Shown here in pieces: positions 25,198-34,569 of a DNA stretch of 47,549 nucleotides (positions are counted from its first letter, which is position 1; every line of letters begins with the position of its first letter). This DNA is from Lachnospiraceae bacterium. Lineage in GTDB: Bacteria > Bacillota > Clostridia > Lachnospirales > Lachnospiraceae. The notes below the pieces were generated by a model, which had not been told where the DNA came from, did not search any database, and worked only from the letters and a program-made list of their open reading frames with translations. The position numbers and the translations under genes are program-made. The stretch covers positions 1 to 47,549 of the forward strand of contig JAAVAE010000058.1 of assembly GCA_014804245.1 (NCBI GenBank). The letters run 5' to 3'.

Positions 25198-26679
25198 ATG
25201 GGAAGAGAAAAAATGCTGGATATAAGAGAAAATAAAACAGGTTGTTTGCAAATAAAGCTTTCGGAGTTATTATATCTATGTTTTTGGAGTCTGATGCTTT
25301 TTGCTAAGGGAATTGGACTGTATGATGGACAGAACGTCTATAAGATTTTTCTGGTTGCATCATTTATGTGTATTATAGGTAAGATGTGCATCACAGAATA
25401 TTCTTATAAGGAATGGGTAGTGATGCTTTTTTTGCTGGCACTGTCGACAGTGGTTTACCGTGTCAGTGGTGAAAAGGGCGTCTTAATCTGCATGGTGACG
25501 GTGACAGCAATGAAGAATGTATCGGTAAAGAGGGCGTTTGGAGTTGGTCTTGTGGTGTGGACTGCTGCAATGGGAGGGCGTTTTTTGGCTTCTCTTGTAT
25601 GTATTGAGAGTGTTCAGACTGCTGTCCAGACAAAGAACATTTCTGGAGCGGTGCTGCGGTATTTTATGGGATACCCGCATCCCAATGTTCTCCATATTTC
25701 CTATCTGATTTTGGCGGCCTTTTCTATTTACTGTGTAAAAGAGACTTATAATTGGAAGCATCTTCTGATTTTATCCGCCGGAAATCTGTTGTTATTCTTT
25801 TATTCCTATAGCTTCACGGGGGCATTGACTGTAATGGCATATATTCTTTTATCCTACTATGTTAGGAAAAAAAGAATCAGTAAGGCAGAGTATTTTCTGG
25901 TCAGGCTTGTCTTTCCGGTCTGTATTCTGTTTTCAATTATCTTTCCAATCATACTTGAAGGAAAAGCATTTGAAATAGCAGATAAGATTTTTAACAATCG
26001 AATTCATCTGGCGAGGCATTTCCTCACACTTGAAAGTATGTCTCTGTTCGGAAATAATCTGGCCGCCATCACCACGGATGTGATCACCATGGATAATGCA
26101 TATATCTTTGCGCTGGTGACTTACGGTATTCCCATTTTCCTGCTGATTTGTGCAGGATATCTGACGATTGTGTCAAGCTATGTAAAGCAAAAGAAAAATA
26201 TTGAACTGGCAATGATCTGCTGCTTACTGTTAGCAGGTATTACGGAGCCTTTTCTGTTCAATACTTCTTTTAAGAACCTTACCCTCTTGTTCATTGGGGA
26301 AGGACTCTTTGCAGCGCTGCGGGATAAGGAAGAAGGAAGGAAGGAGACGGCCATTCTTAAGAACTGGGACAAGGAGATTGCCATTCCTCTTCATGGACTG
26401 CGGAAAATGGAGGACGGTCTGCGGAATATGTGGTGCGCGTATAAGAGCGTGATTTTAGGCATTGGAACAGTTGCAGCATTTGGACTCAGCATTCTTACAG
26501 GTATCTTTTATCAGGTAAGACCGGAGGTTTTGGCAGTGCAGAAGGAAAATCTGCTCGTCTTTGAAAGAATCAGGGTTGTGGTGACTGTTTTTTCACTAGG
26601 ATTTATTGTTACTGTAATGATTACAAGTGCAGTTTATATGATTGTTTTGAGAAAAAAACTTCTTGACGGTAAGGAATAA
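25198..26679 (+). CDS. Wzy-like polymerase or ligase
   Basis: This hydrophobic protein has about 493 residues and around eleven membrane segments. It shares with the preceding gene the early TEYSYKEW/TKYSIREY region and the GYPHPNVLHIS segment, so the two are probably diverged paralogues. The C-terminus is longer, with a charged cytoplasmic part (about 365-400) and two final helices. Both could be Wzy polymerases for different units, or one may be a WaaL-type ligase. AGGGG lies just upstream of ATG 25198. An ATG at 25213 is also possible, as is a TTG at 25195. Confidence 0.62.
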   Translation: MGREKMLDIRENKTGCLQIKLSELLYLCFWSLMLFAKGIGLYDGQNVYKIFLVASFMCIIGKMCITEYSYKEWVVMLFLLALSTVVYRVSGEKGVLICMVTVTAMKNVSVKRAFGVGLVVWTAAMGGRFLASLVCIESVQTAVQTKNISGAVLRYFMGYPHPNVLHISYLILAAFSIYCVKETYNWKHLLILSAGNLLLFFYSYSFTGALTVMAYILLSYYVRKKRISKAEYFLVRLVFPVCILFSIIFPIILEGKAFEIADKIFNNRIHLARHFLTLESMSLFGNNLAAITTDVITMDNAYIFALVTYGIPIFLLICAGYLTIVSSYVKQKKNIELAMICCLLLAGITEPFLFNTSFKNLTLLFIGEGLFAALRDKEEGRKETAILKNWDKEIAIPLHGLRKMEDGLRNMWCAYKSVILGIGTVAAFGLSILTGIFYQVRPEVLAVQKENLLVFERIRVVVTVFSLGFIVTVMITSAVYMIVLRKKLLDGKE

Positions 26680-26693
26680 GAGGAGGAGCGACT

Positions 26694-27863
26694 GTGAAAA
26701 TTGCACATATTTGTCTGGTCGGTGGATATACGGAAGGACTTAATTATCAAGAAAATAATCTTATTAAATATCAGGCAAAAGACGGACATGAGGTTAGTCT
26801 GATAACTACGGATCACTGCTATACGGAGGGCGTGTGGGGACTGTGCACGACAGAAACGGATTATATCAACCCGGACGGTGTCCACATTATCCGGCTGCCT
26901 TTTGCATTTCCATTGCCATACAATGTGAATCGTCAGATTGGAATATTTAAGGGCTTCAAAGATACTTTGGAAAGGATTAGACCAGACATTATTTTTGTGC
27001 ATAACCTCCAGTTTCAGGATAACCGCAAAGTAGCTTCTTACAAAAGAAAACATCCTGAGGTAGTTGTTTATGCAGATAATCACAGTGACTTTTCCAACAG
27101 TGCCCGAAACTGGTTTTCAAGGAACACCCTTTATCGTTTCTGGTGGAAACCATGCGCAAAGGCTGTGGAACCGTATGTAAAGAAATTTTTTGGGGTAATG
27201 CCCTCTAGGGTGGATTTTTTACAGAACATATACGGGATTTCGGCGGATAAAACCGACTTGCTGATTATGGGAGCAGATGATGAAAGCGTAGAGCGGGCGG
27301 CTAAGAAAGAGATTCATAAGGAGGTACGGGAAAAATATGGTCTGCAGCCAGAAGATTTTTTGATTGTCACAGGGGGAAAGATTGACGCGTTTAAAACCCA
27401 GACCTTGCTGCTTATGCAGGCTGTACAGGAAATCCCGCGGGAGCATCTGAAACTGCTGGTGTTCGGATCAATTGAGGAAGAGTTAAAGGAAAAGCTGCTT
27501 GCACTGTGTGACGGAAAGAAAATTCAATATATTGGATGGGCAAAGGGGGAACAATCTTATGAGTACTTTGCCGCCGCGGATCTGGTAGTTTTTCCGGGAA
27601 GACATTCCATCTATTGGGAGCAGGTAGCGGCCCAGGGAATTCCGATGATCTGTAAATATTGGGAGGGGACAACTCATGTGGATATTGGAGGAAATGTTGA
27701 ATTTCTGATGGAAGATTCCGTAGAAGTGATAAAAGAAAAAATCTTAGAGCTTTTGGATCACCCGGAAAAATATGAGCAAATGAAAAAAAGTGCTGGAAGC
27801 GATGGAAGAAATGCATTTTCATACCGCTTAATTGCAAGAAAATCAGTAGGTTTAACAGAATGA
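26694..27863 (+). CDS. GT4-like family glycosyltransferase
   Basis: This 389-residue GT-B protein has KIAHICLVGGYTEGLNYQEN at the start, IFVHNLQF in the N-terminal domain, then VTGGKIDAFKTQTLL opening the C-terminal domain. FAAADLVVFPGRHSIYWEQVAAQ is the donor-site region, with the loop carrying GRHSIYWEQ instead of the classic EGFGLV form, so the donor may be unusual. The GTG start at 26694 is preceded by AGGAGG at 7 bases. The stop overlaps the next gene by 4 bases. It is probably cytoplasmic and adds one sugar to the repeat. Confidence 0.8.
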   Translation: MKIAHICLVGGYTEGLNYQENNLIKYQAKDGHEVSLITTDHCYTEGVWGLCTTETDYINPDGVHIIRLPFAFPLPYNVNRQIGIFKGFKDTLERIRPDIIFVHNLQFQDNRKVASYKRKHPEVVVYADNHSDFSNSARNWFSRNTLYRFWWKPCAKAVEPYVKKFFGVMPSRVDFLQNIYGISADKTDLLIMGADDESVERAAKKEIHKEVREKYGLQPEDFLIVTGGKIDAFKTQTLLLMQAVQEIPREHLKLLVFGSIEEELKEKLLALCDGKKIQYIGWAKGEQSYEYFAAADLVVFPGRHSIYWEQVAAQGIPMICKYWEGTTHVDIGGNVEFLMEDSVEVIKEKILELLDHPEKYEQMKKSAGSDGRNAFSYRLIARKSVGLTE

Positions 27864-28774
27864 TGATAGCCTTTTTTTATGAATCGGTAAGAAAACTGAA
27901 AAAAGAAAATAAACCTTATTGGAAATTTTTTTATAAAGTAAATAAAGTGTTGGCAAACGGGCTCTTTCCCATTTCCCAATGTTGGAAAAAAGACAGCGGT
28001 GTAGATGGGAAAAGCAGGGTGATCGTTTCAATGACCACATATCCTGCGCGGATCGACAGCGTCTGGATGACCGTCAGCTCTTTGTTGCAGCAGACTATGA
28101 AACCATACAAGGTGATTTTATGGATTGCAGAAGAGCAGTTTGCAGATAAGAAAATTCCGAAACGACTTGAGAAATTAAAAAAACGTGGGCTGGAAGTCCG
28201 TTTTTGTGAGGATTTAAAGCCCCATAAGAAATATTATAGTGCCATGAGGGCATACCCGGATTATTATGTGATTACGGCTGATGATGACATATTGTATCCG
28301 GAAGACCATATCGCGAAATTATGGCAAGGACATAAGGAAAATCCGGAAGCCATCATCTGTAATTGGAGTCATCAGATTACATTTGATGGACAGGGAGGCT
28401 TTCTTCCTTATGACGAGTGGATTGATGATACAGGTGTTATACCTGCATATTCTACTTTGGCAGTGGGATGTAATGGCGTGCTGTATCCTCCGGGAAGTCT
28501 TCCGGAAGAAGCGTTTTCAAAACATAAGATTATGGAATATGCATTGAATACGGATGATTTGTGGCTGAAATGCATGGAAATCCTGCATGGAAAGAAGGCA
28601 GTAAACTGTAACGAGACGGTGTTGATTTATTTTAACCTGTTATCAACGAAAAAATCTGGCTTGTGGAAGAGCAATACCGGTCATAGAGGGAATAATGATG
28701 TTATATGGAACCAATTGATGAAAGTGTACCCGGAAGTGTACAGACGACTCTTGGAGGAGCAGGCAGATGATTAG
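27860..28774 (+). CDS. Putative glycosyltransferase (GT-A type)
   Basis: This 304-residue protein has VIVSMTTYPARIDSVWMTV, then ILWIAEEQF, and VITADDDILYPEDHI, where DDD gives a GT-A metal site. A later TDDLWLKCMEIL segment resembles the acceptor-side acidic motif. Proteins with this opening are common in capsule loci and are usually annotated as glycosyltransferases; I cannot give a family number with certainty. It is coupled to the GT4-like gene by a 4-base overlap and overlaps the acetyltransferase gene by 8. Donor and linkage are unknown. Confidence 0.72.
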   Translation: MMIAFFYESVRKLKKENKPYWKFFYKVNKVLANGLFPISQCWKKDSGVDGKSRVIVSMTTYPARIDSVWMTVSSLLQQTMKPYKVILWIAEEQFADKKIPKRLEKLKKRGLEVRFCEDLKPHKKYYSAMRAYPDYYVITADDDILYPEDHIAKLWQGHKENPEAIICNWSHQITFDGQGGFLPYDEWIDDTGVIPAYSTLAVGCNGVLYPPGSLPEEAFSKHKIMEYALNTDDLWLKCMEILHGKKAVNCNETVLIYFNLLSTKKSGLWKSNTGHRGNNDVIWNQLMKVYPEVYRRLLEEQADD

Positions 28775-29318
28775 TTTCTTGTATAAATTATTTTTAAAAT
28801 TGACTCATGTAAAATACGGGAGGTCACTCTCCTTAAAGGGCGTACCGCTTATTTATAATAAAAAGGGAGCTTCTATCAGTATTGGGGATAATTGTGTCGT
28901 GAAAAGCTCCTTTTTGTCTAATCTTGTTGGACTGTATTCCAGAACAATTATTCTCACCAGGATTCCGGGAGCTTCCATAGAAATAGGTGATGACGTGGGA
29001 ATTTCGGGTGCGACCATCTATGCTCGTAGTAAAATCACGATTGGAGATCACACCAATATTGGAGGCAATGTGAAAATTCTGGATAATGATTTTCATCCAG
29101 TGGATGCCGACGCACGACTTGCAGATGATAAGGAGAAAATAGGAACTGCTCCCATCCGGATTGGCAAAAATTGCTTTATAGGGTGCAATGTGTTAATATT
29201 GAAAGGAAGCGAAATCGGAGACAATTGTGTGATAGGCGCCGGCGCCGTTGTCAGCGGAAAGTTTGAAGCGAATTGTGTGATAGCGGGCAATCCGGCAAGA
29301 ATAATCAAAAGGATATAA
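28767..29318 (+). CDS. LbH (hexapeptide repeat) acyltransferase
   Basis: This 183-residue left-handed beta-helix acyltransferase resembles WcaF and maltose/galactoside acetyltransferases, which move acetyl from acetyl-CoA to a sugar. Hexapeptide repeats run from about 35 to 175, including SISIGDNCVV, SITIGDHTNIGGN-like runs and IGDNCVIGAGAVV, and the end has IAGNPARIIKRI. NDFHPVD gives the likely active-site His. It could O-acetylate a sugar or N-acetylate the amino sugar made by the FdtA/FdtB-type pair further downstream. GGAGG lies 9 bases before ATG 28767. Confidence 0.85.
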   Translation: MISFLYKLFLKLTHVKYGRSLSLKGVPLIYNKKGASISIGDNCVVKSSFLSNLVGLYSRTIILTRIPGASIEIGDDVGISGATIYARSKITIGDHTNIGGNVKILDNDFHPVDADARLADDKEKIGTAPIRIGKNCFIGCNVLILKGSEIGDNCVIGAGAVVSGKFEANCVIAGNPARIIKRI

Positions 29319-29322
29319 ATTT

Positions 29323-31326
29323 ATGAAAAAGCCTTTTACCAGTCGTATACTTGGTGTCAACGTTGCAGTCACCAATATGCAGGATACAGTCAATTTAATT
29401 ATAACCCATATTGAGGAATTGCGGGGAAGATTTATCTGCCTGTCCAATGTACACACGACGGTAATGGCGGAGAAAGATGAGGAATACAGGAAAGTACAGA
29501 ACACTGCTTTTCTTGCGCTTCCGGATGGAAGTCCCCTTGCGCTGTTGCAGCGGCTCAGGGGTTTTAAGGAAGCGGAGCAGGTGGCAGGGCCAGATTTGAT
29601 GCCAAGTATATGGAAAGCCACGGAAAATACTGATATTTCTCATTATTTTTATGGAAGTTCACAGCAGACCATTGATGCCTTAAAGAAAAATCTCAAGGAA
29701 AAATATCCAGGGCTAAAAATAGCCGGTATGGAATCGCCGCCTTTTCGTTCGCTGACAGAAGAGGAGGATCAGGATGCCGTAAATAGAATCAATGAATCAG
29801 GAGCTTCCATTGTATGGGTGGGGCTTGGTGCACCGAAACAGGAAAAATGGATGTATGCACACCGTAATCAAGTAAACGCCTTGATGCTGGGGGTGGGTGC
29901 AGGTTTTGATTTTCATGCGGGAACGGTAAAGCGGGCGCCGGGCTGGATGCGCAGGCACTATATGGAATGGCTCTATCGTCTGATACAGGATCCCCGGAGA
30001 CTTTGGAAACGCTACGTGGGGACAAACGGGAAATTTCTCCTGTTGTCTGTAAAGGATGCTTTTACGTGGAAAAAATATGTGGATTCCGACAAAAAGAACC
30101 TGCTTATATATGCGCACTACTATTATCCGGATGTGGCATCTACTGGTCAGATTCTGACGGAGTTAGCAGAGGGACTTAAAGATACGTTTCATACCACAGT
30201 AATTTGTACAGTGCCTTCTTATACGGGTAAGATACCCCAATATTATCGGAAACATAAATATTATTTCGAGAACATTAATGGTGTGAATGTGCTACGGATT
30301 CGGGTGCCGGAATTTCGGAAGAATTTTACGCCCAGCCGGATTTACAATATTTTATCTTATTTTCTTTCGGCCATAGCGGCTACTTTCAGGGTGGAGCGTC
30401 AGGATTATATCTTTACGATTTCACAGCCTCCGATTTTGGGCGGCATGCTCGGGGTAATTGGAAAGAGAGTAAAAAAGGCAAAGCTGATTTACAATATACA
30501 GGATTTTAATCCAGAACAGGTGCAGGCCGTGGATTTTTCTCACAACAGACTGCTCCTTGGCATGATGATGCTGTTGGACAAGTATAGCTGCCGGCAGGCG
30601 AAGAAGGTTATTGTGGTGGGGCGTGATATGGTCGAGACATTACAAAAGCGTTTCGAGTCTCTTCCCGATTATGCCTATATCAATAATTGGATCAACGAAA
30701 AAGAAATTTTTCCCCTTCATAAGAAGGACGAGCAGGTTGAACAATTTAAACGGAAGTATGGATTACAGGATAAATTTGTCATAATGTATTCCGGAAATAT
30801 TGGTTTATATTACGATTTGCTGAATATTGTAAAGGTAATTGAAAGGTTTCAGAGTCAGTCTGAAGTGGTTTTCGCCTTTATTGGCGAAGGTTCCGTGCTT
30901 GACGAACTAAGAGATTATCGGGAAAAGAAGCATCTTTCCAATGTAGTACTCATTCCTTATCAGGACAAGAGTAAGCTGATTTATAGTCTGAACGCCGGAG
31001 ATGTACATTTTGTGGTAAACGCAAAGGGCATCAAAGGGGTATCGGTTCCGAGCAAACTGTATGGGGTGATGGCAGCGGGGAAGCCGGTTCTGGGGATTTT
31101 AGAGAAAGGATCGGAAGCGCGGCTCATTGTTGAAGAAGCCGGATGCGGAATTAGTGTAGATCCGGGAGATTATGAAGCCATAGAACATCTGATTAAAAGG
31201 TTTATTGATTTGAAAGGTTCCCCTGAACTGGAAGAAATGGGGGCAAAGGGAAGGGACTATCTGGTCAATCATCTGACCAAAGATGTGTCGATTAAAAAGT
31301 ATCGCGACGAAATATTGTCTTGCTAG
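29323..31326 (+). CDS. GT26-GT4 fusion glycosyltransferase
   Basis: This 667-residue protein is two enzymes in one chain. Residues 1-245 are a WecG/TagA/CpsF (GT26) domain: LGVNVAVTNM, SNVHTTVM, LPDGSPL with Asp68, and WVGLGAPKQEKWM (165-177) followed by GVGAGFDFHAG. TagA-type enzymes make N-acetylmannosaminyl or similar bonds on undecaprenyl-linked acceptors. Residues 260-667 are a GT4 domain, starting HYYYPDVASTGQILTEL, with YNIQDFNPEQ, VIMYSGNIG and VPSKLYGVMAAGKPVL. I see no stop or frameshift at the join. One chain could add two successive sugars. Start ATG 29323 has AAAGG 9 bases upstream. Confidence 0.9.
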   Translation: MKKPFTSRILGVNVAVTNMQDTVNLIITHIEELRGRFICLSNVHTTVMAEKDEEYRKVQNTAFLALPDGSPLALLQRLRGFKEAEQVAGPDLMPSIWKATENTDISHYFYGSSQQTIDALKKNLKEKYPGLKIAGMESPPFRSLTEEEDQDAVNRINESGASIVWVGLGAPKQEKWMYAHRNQVNALMLGVGAGFDFHAGTVKRAPGWMRRHYMEWLYRLIQDPRRLWKRYVGTNGKFLLLSVKDAFTWKKYVDSDKKNLLIYAHYYYPDVASTGQILTELAEGLKDTFHTTVICTVPSYTGKIPQYYRKHKYYFENINGVNVLRIRVPEFRKNFTPSRIYNILSYFLSAIAATFRVERQDYIFTISQPPILGGMLGVIGKRVKKAKLIYNIQDFNPEQVQAVDFSHNRLLLGMMMLLDKYSCRQAKKVIVVGRDMVETLQKRFESLPDYAYINNWINEKEIFPLHKKDEQVEQFKRKYGLQDKFVIMYSGNIGLYYDLLNIVKVIERFQSQSEVVFAFIGEGSVLDELRDYREKKHLSNVVLIPYQDKSKLIYSLNAGDVHFVVNAKGIKGVSVPSKLYGVMAAGKPVLGILEKGSEARLIVEEAGCGISVDPGDYEAIEHLIKRFIDLKGSPELEEMGAKGRDYLVNHLTKDVSIKKYRDEILSC

Positions 31327-31342
31327 AAAATGAGGGATATGT

Positions 31343-32509
31343 ATGACGTTCTTTCTGTTTGCAAAGCAGTTGGTAGATATGCTTTATCAATATCATACAC
31401 TGGATTATATGATGGTAATTCTGGTCGTTCTTCTGTTGATTTACCAGATTGCATTGGTGCGTCCGAACATACGCAAGAGATTTATGCTGACGGATGGAAT
31501 CGTAGTTTTACTCAGTGCTCTTCTGACGGTTACTTTTTTCCGGTCAGGGAACGGGTATCAGATTTATTTTAAGGTGATGTCGGCCTTTCTTCTTTACTTT
31601 GTAGGGAGGGTGTACTATGACAGAATCAAGGAATGTTATGGGGTGCTCACCTTGGCAGCCTATCTGGTGATTTATGCTAACCTGGTGGTGCGCCTGTATC
31701 ATTTTGGAACTGCCTTTTTAAAGGTACAGGATGCCGGAGGAGATTTATATTATTATGATACGGATATGGCATTTGCCATGGTTCTTGCTATGGTATTTAT
31801 AGCTATGTTTGGCAGAAATACAGTTTTTAAGCTGTTTACTATTTTTGTTGTTTGCCCTTATATGGTTTTTTTCTCGGATGCAGGTATACAAATGGTATTG
31901 ATGATTGCAATCTATGCGATCATGGCCATTTATCTTACCGAATTGGTGGTTAACAATAAAAAACTGACGGGTGTTCTGTTGACTGTCATTATTCTTGGAC
32001 TGCTGGGAATTGTAGCCGTTATTTATATGCCTGTTCTGGGGTTTGAAAATCCAGAATTAATTTTGGGTTTATTTAATGGAAGGTTTTTCAACAATAGTAA
32101 TATGTACAGCAGATATGCAGAGTGGAAAATGGTTTTGGACACTTGCGGCAAGGAAGGAATATGGGCGCATTTATTTGGCAGTGGAATGGGCGCCGGACTT
32201 AGTATTCAGAGCCTGTATATTAAAACTTTCTATTCTTTGGGATATGTGGGACTGGTCTTAGGATTGATGATGATTATCAGCGTTATGTATTATGTGATGA
32301 AGGTAGATGACCGAAAGACCTTTTATCTGGCTGTGATCATGGCGGTGCTTCTTCTTGGAAGCGGCGTTACGGTCAACAGTATGGAGGCTACTCAGATGAG
32401 TTGGTTCCCTCTTTTGTTTTCAGGAATGGTCATCTCATCAGTGCAGGTAGATGCGGAAAAATCAGATGGGGAGGGGCAGCATGCTTGCGATTATAACAGG
32501 AACGATTAA
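31343..32509 (+). CDS. Third Wzy-like membrane protein
   Basis: This hydrophobic protein of 388 residues has about ten membrane segments and a large loop (about 235-280) before the last helices. The charged DLYYYDTDMAFAM and HLFGSGMGAG segments fit the loops of Wzy polymerases. It is not clearly similar to the two Wzy-like proteins at 23972-26679. GAGGG lies 6 bases before ATG 31343. The 29-base overlap with the next gene means its last ten residues are encoded together with the upstream part of that gene. It is a candidate polymerase for the glycan built by the second half of the operon. Confidence 0.68.
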   Translation: MTFFLFAKQLVDMLYQYHTLDYMMVILVVLLLIYQIALVRPNIRKRFMLTDGIVVLLSALLTVTFFRSGNGYQIYFKVMSAFLLYFVGRVYYDRIKECYGVLTLAAYLVIYANLVVRLYHFGTAFLKVQDAGGDLYYYDTDMAFAMVLAMVFIAMFGRNTVFKLFTIFVVCPYMVFFSDAGIQMVLMIAIYAIMAIYLTELVVNNKKLTGVLLTVIILGLLGIVAVIYMPVLGFENPELILGLFNGRFFNNSNMYSRYAEWKMVLDTCGKEGIWAHLFGSGMGAGLSIQSLYIKTFYSLGYVGLVLGLMMIISVMYYVMKVDDRKTFYLAVIMAVLLLGSGVTVNSMEATQMSWFPLLFSGMVISSVQVDAEKSDGEGQHACDYNRND

Positions 32510-33200
32510 ACCGCCGTTTCAAATGAGCCAATTGATCTTGCGGGACGAGAAAGAGCGGCTGAGGCAGTATGAAGAGAGTCTTTGTTCTATAATAGACAGC
32601 AAAGCGTTTTCTAGAATCGTTTTTTGCGAGAATAGCAGCTATGGCACAGAAAAACTTTTGCATCTGGTGGATGCTGCCGAACGTAAGGATATAATATTAG
32701 AGCTGCTGTCATTTCAGGGAAATATCGAGAAAGCCTGCATTCATGGAAAAGGATACGGAGAGGGAGAAATCATGGATTATGTCTTTTCACATAGTGAGAT
32801 TGCTTCCAAAGAACCATACTTTGTCAAGATAACAGGAAGGCTGAAAGTAGATAATATTAAGGACATTACAGCACATCTTAATCAGGAAAAGACGTACTTC
32901 AATATTCCCAACCGGACCAGAAGGGACCTTTACGATACTAGGATTTACGGTATGCCAGCGAGGCAGTTTAAAAAATTATTTCTGGATGCTTACGAGCAGG
33001 TAATGGATGAACAGGGGATTTTTCTGGAACGAGTTTACACGCAGGTGATACAGGAAAATCGGATTAAAGTGACTAATTTCCCCAGATATCCCAGAATTGT
33101 GGGTGTGTCGGGATCTGGAGGCAGTGTATACGGCTATACCGAATGGAAATGCAGAGTGAAAGATTTGTTCAGCAGAATGAACTTATATAGAGTAAAATAG
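32481..33200 (+). CDS. Uncharacterised protein, possibly glycosyltransferase-like
   Basis: I do not recognise a named family for this 239-residue protein. It begins MLAIITGTIKPP and has IVFCENSSYG, then KGYGEGEIMDYV and YFVKITGRLKVDNI. The early beta-strand pattern, CENSS and the later KITGR segment look like a small GT-A nucleotide-binding fold, but no DxD is evident. GGGAGG lies 6 bases before ATG 32481, which makes this start better than the ATG at 32451. It is packed between a Wzy-like gene and a GT2, so a role in glycan assembly is likely by context only. Confidence 0.6.
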   Translation: MLAIITGTIKPPFQMSQLILRDEKERLRQYEESLCSIIDSKAFSRIVFCENSSYGTEKLLHLVDAAERKDIILELLSFQGNIEKACIHGKGYGEGEIMDYVFSHSEIASKEPYFVKITGRLKVDNIKDITAHLNQEKTYFNIPNRTRRDLYDTRIYGMPARQFKKLFLDAYEQVMDEQGIFLERVYTQVIQENRIKVTNFPRYPRIVGVSGSGGSVYGYTEWKCRVKDLFSRMNLYRVK

Positions 33201-33211
33201 AGGGATTGGAC

Positions 33212-33931
33212 ATGCTTTTTTCTATTATAACGGTATGCTTTAACAGCGAGAGGACAATTGAGAGAACTATACAGAGCGTATTGCAGCAGGGGATGAAGGA
33301 TTACGAGTATATTATCGTGGATGGGGCTTCTAAAGACCGGACCGTGGATATTATTCGTCAGTATGAACCGTTGTTTGAGGGGAGGATGAAATGGATTTCC
33401 GAACCAGATCAGGGAATTTATGATGCCATGAATAAAGGGATAGGCATGGCCAGTGGAGAGTTGGTTGGCATCGTGAACAGCGATGATTATTATGAGCAGG
33501 ATGCGCTTCTAAAGATTTCCCAGGTCTATGGAGGGGAGGATTACAGCATTATTTACGGTCTTCTAAGAACTGTCTCAGAGGGAAAAGAGGTCATGGTTTA
33601 TCTGAAGAACCATGAATTTCTGAATCAGGATATGATTGCCCATCCCGCATGTTTTGTCACCAAAAAAGTGTATGATAAGTACGGAAAGTATTCTCTTCAA
33701 TATCCTTATTCAGCGGACTATGAATTTATGCTGCGAATGAGAGAGCAGAAAGAAGTCTGGTTTACAGAGACTTATCATATCATATCAAATTTTTCCCTTG
33801 ACGGGGCATCCGGCTCTGTTAAGGCATATAGGGATACGCTGCGGCTACGGCATGAATATCATTTGATTGGCAATGGAGAATACTGGACACAGATGCTGAA
33901 GAGCTGGGTGGCTCTGAAACTTGGGAGATAG
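33212..33931 (+). CDS. GT2 family glycosyltransferase
   Basis: This 239-residue GT-A enzyme has SIITVCFNSERTIERTI, YIIVDGASKDRTVDII and GIVNSDDYYEQD as the metal and donor site, plus SADYEFMLRM near the acceptor side. It is short, lacking the C-terminal extension of the other GT2 proteins here, and resembles WcaA/WbbD-like enzymes. The TTG at 33206 is in frame, but AGAGGG lies 7 bases before ATG 33212. It ends 3 bases before the next gene. Confidence 0.87.
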   Translation: MLFSIITVCFNSERTIERTIQSVLQQGMKDYEYIIVDGASKDRTVDIIRQYEPLFEGRMKWISEPDQGIYDAMNKGIGMASGELVGIVNSDDYYEQDALLKISQVYGGEDYSIIYGLLRTVSEGKEVMVYLKNHEFLNQDMIAHPACFVTKKVYDKYGKYSLQYPYSADYEFMLRMREQKEVWFTETYHIISNFSLDGASGSVKAYRDTLRLRHEYHLIGNGEYWTQMLKSWVALKLGR

Positions 33932-33934
33932 TGT

Positions 33935-34549
33935 ATGCAGATGACATGGGAGAAGACAAAGGAGTATATCAGGTGGGATTTATACCGGAATCTGGAATCC
34001 TGTACGAAAAAAGATGTGTTAAAAGCGTTGTGCTCTGGGAAGTCTATGATGGGTGTACTGGTTTATTACCGACTCTGCCGTTACTTTGTGGGGCTTCAGA
34101 AAAGAAATGTGATGCAGTTCCTGCTTCATTCTTTTTGCTATATCCGTTTCAGGCATCTGCAGGAGAGATGTGGAATTGAATTAAGCCAGCGTACAGAGAT
34201 AGGGTACGGACTCCGTCTGCCCCATAAGGGTGGCATTATCATACATGTAAAAGCAATCATAGGGAATAATTGTGAAATCATGCAGGGAGTTACGATTGGG
34301 AATAACATTATGAAATCAAGAGATGAGGTGGCGGTGATTGGAGATGAGGTGCTTCTTTGTTCGGGGGCAAAGATTATCGGCAAAGTAAAAATCGGCAATA
34401 CCGTCATAGTGGGAGCAAATGCTGTGGTGACGCATGATATTGAGGATCATACCATTGTGGGCGGCATACCTGCCAGACCAATCGGGAAATGTGATGATAG
34501 ATTTGTGATTAATAAAAAGCAGCAGGAATGGCAGTCACAGGACGCTTGA
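33935..34549 (+). CDS. Serine acetyltransferase-like LbH protein
   Basis: This 204-residue protein resembles the CysE-like O-acetyltransferases found in capsule loci. The N-terminal half is helical, and a hexapeptide beta-helix starts around 95: IGYGLRLPHKGGIIIH, IIGNNCEIMQGVTIGN, IIGKVKIGNTVIVGANAVV and GGIPARPIGK. The His in LPHKGG and the following IIIH are typical active-site residues. It more likely acetylates a polysaccharide sugar than serine, given the context. GGGAG lies 7 bases before ATG 33935. It and the protein at 28767 are the two candidate acetyltransferases for the amino sugar. Confidence 0.82.
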   Translation: MQMTWEKTKEYIRWDLYRNLESCTKKDVLKALCSGKSMMGVLVYYRLCRYFVGLQKRNVMQFLLHSFCYIRFRHLQERCGIELSQRTEIGYGLRLPHKGGIIIHVKAIIGNNCEIMQGVTIGNNIMKSRDEVAVIGDEVLLCSGAKIIGKVKIGNTVIVGANAVVTHDIEDHTIVGGIPARPIGKCDDRFVINKKQQEWQSQDA

Positions 34550-34569
34550 GGATATAGGAGAATATGGTC

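Noticed and set aside
33931..34179. 82-codon frame overlapping the start of the serine acetyltransferase-like gene
   Set aside because: Out of frame with a clear LbH protein and lacking any domain.
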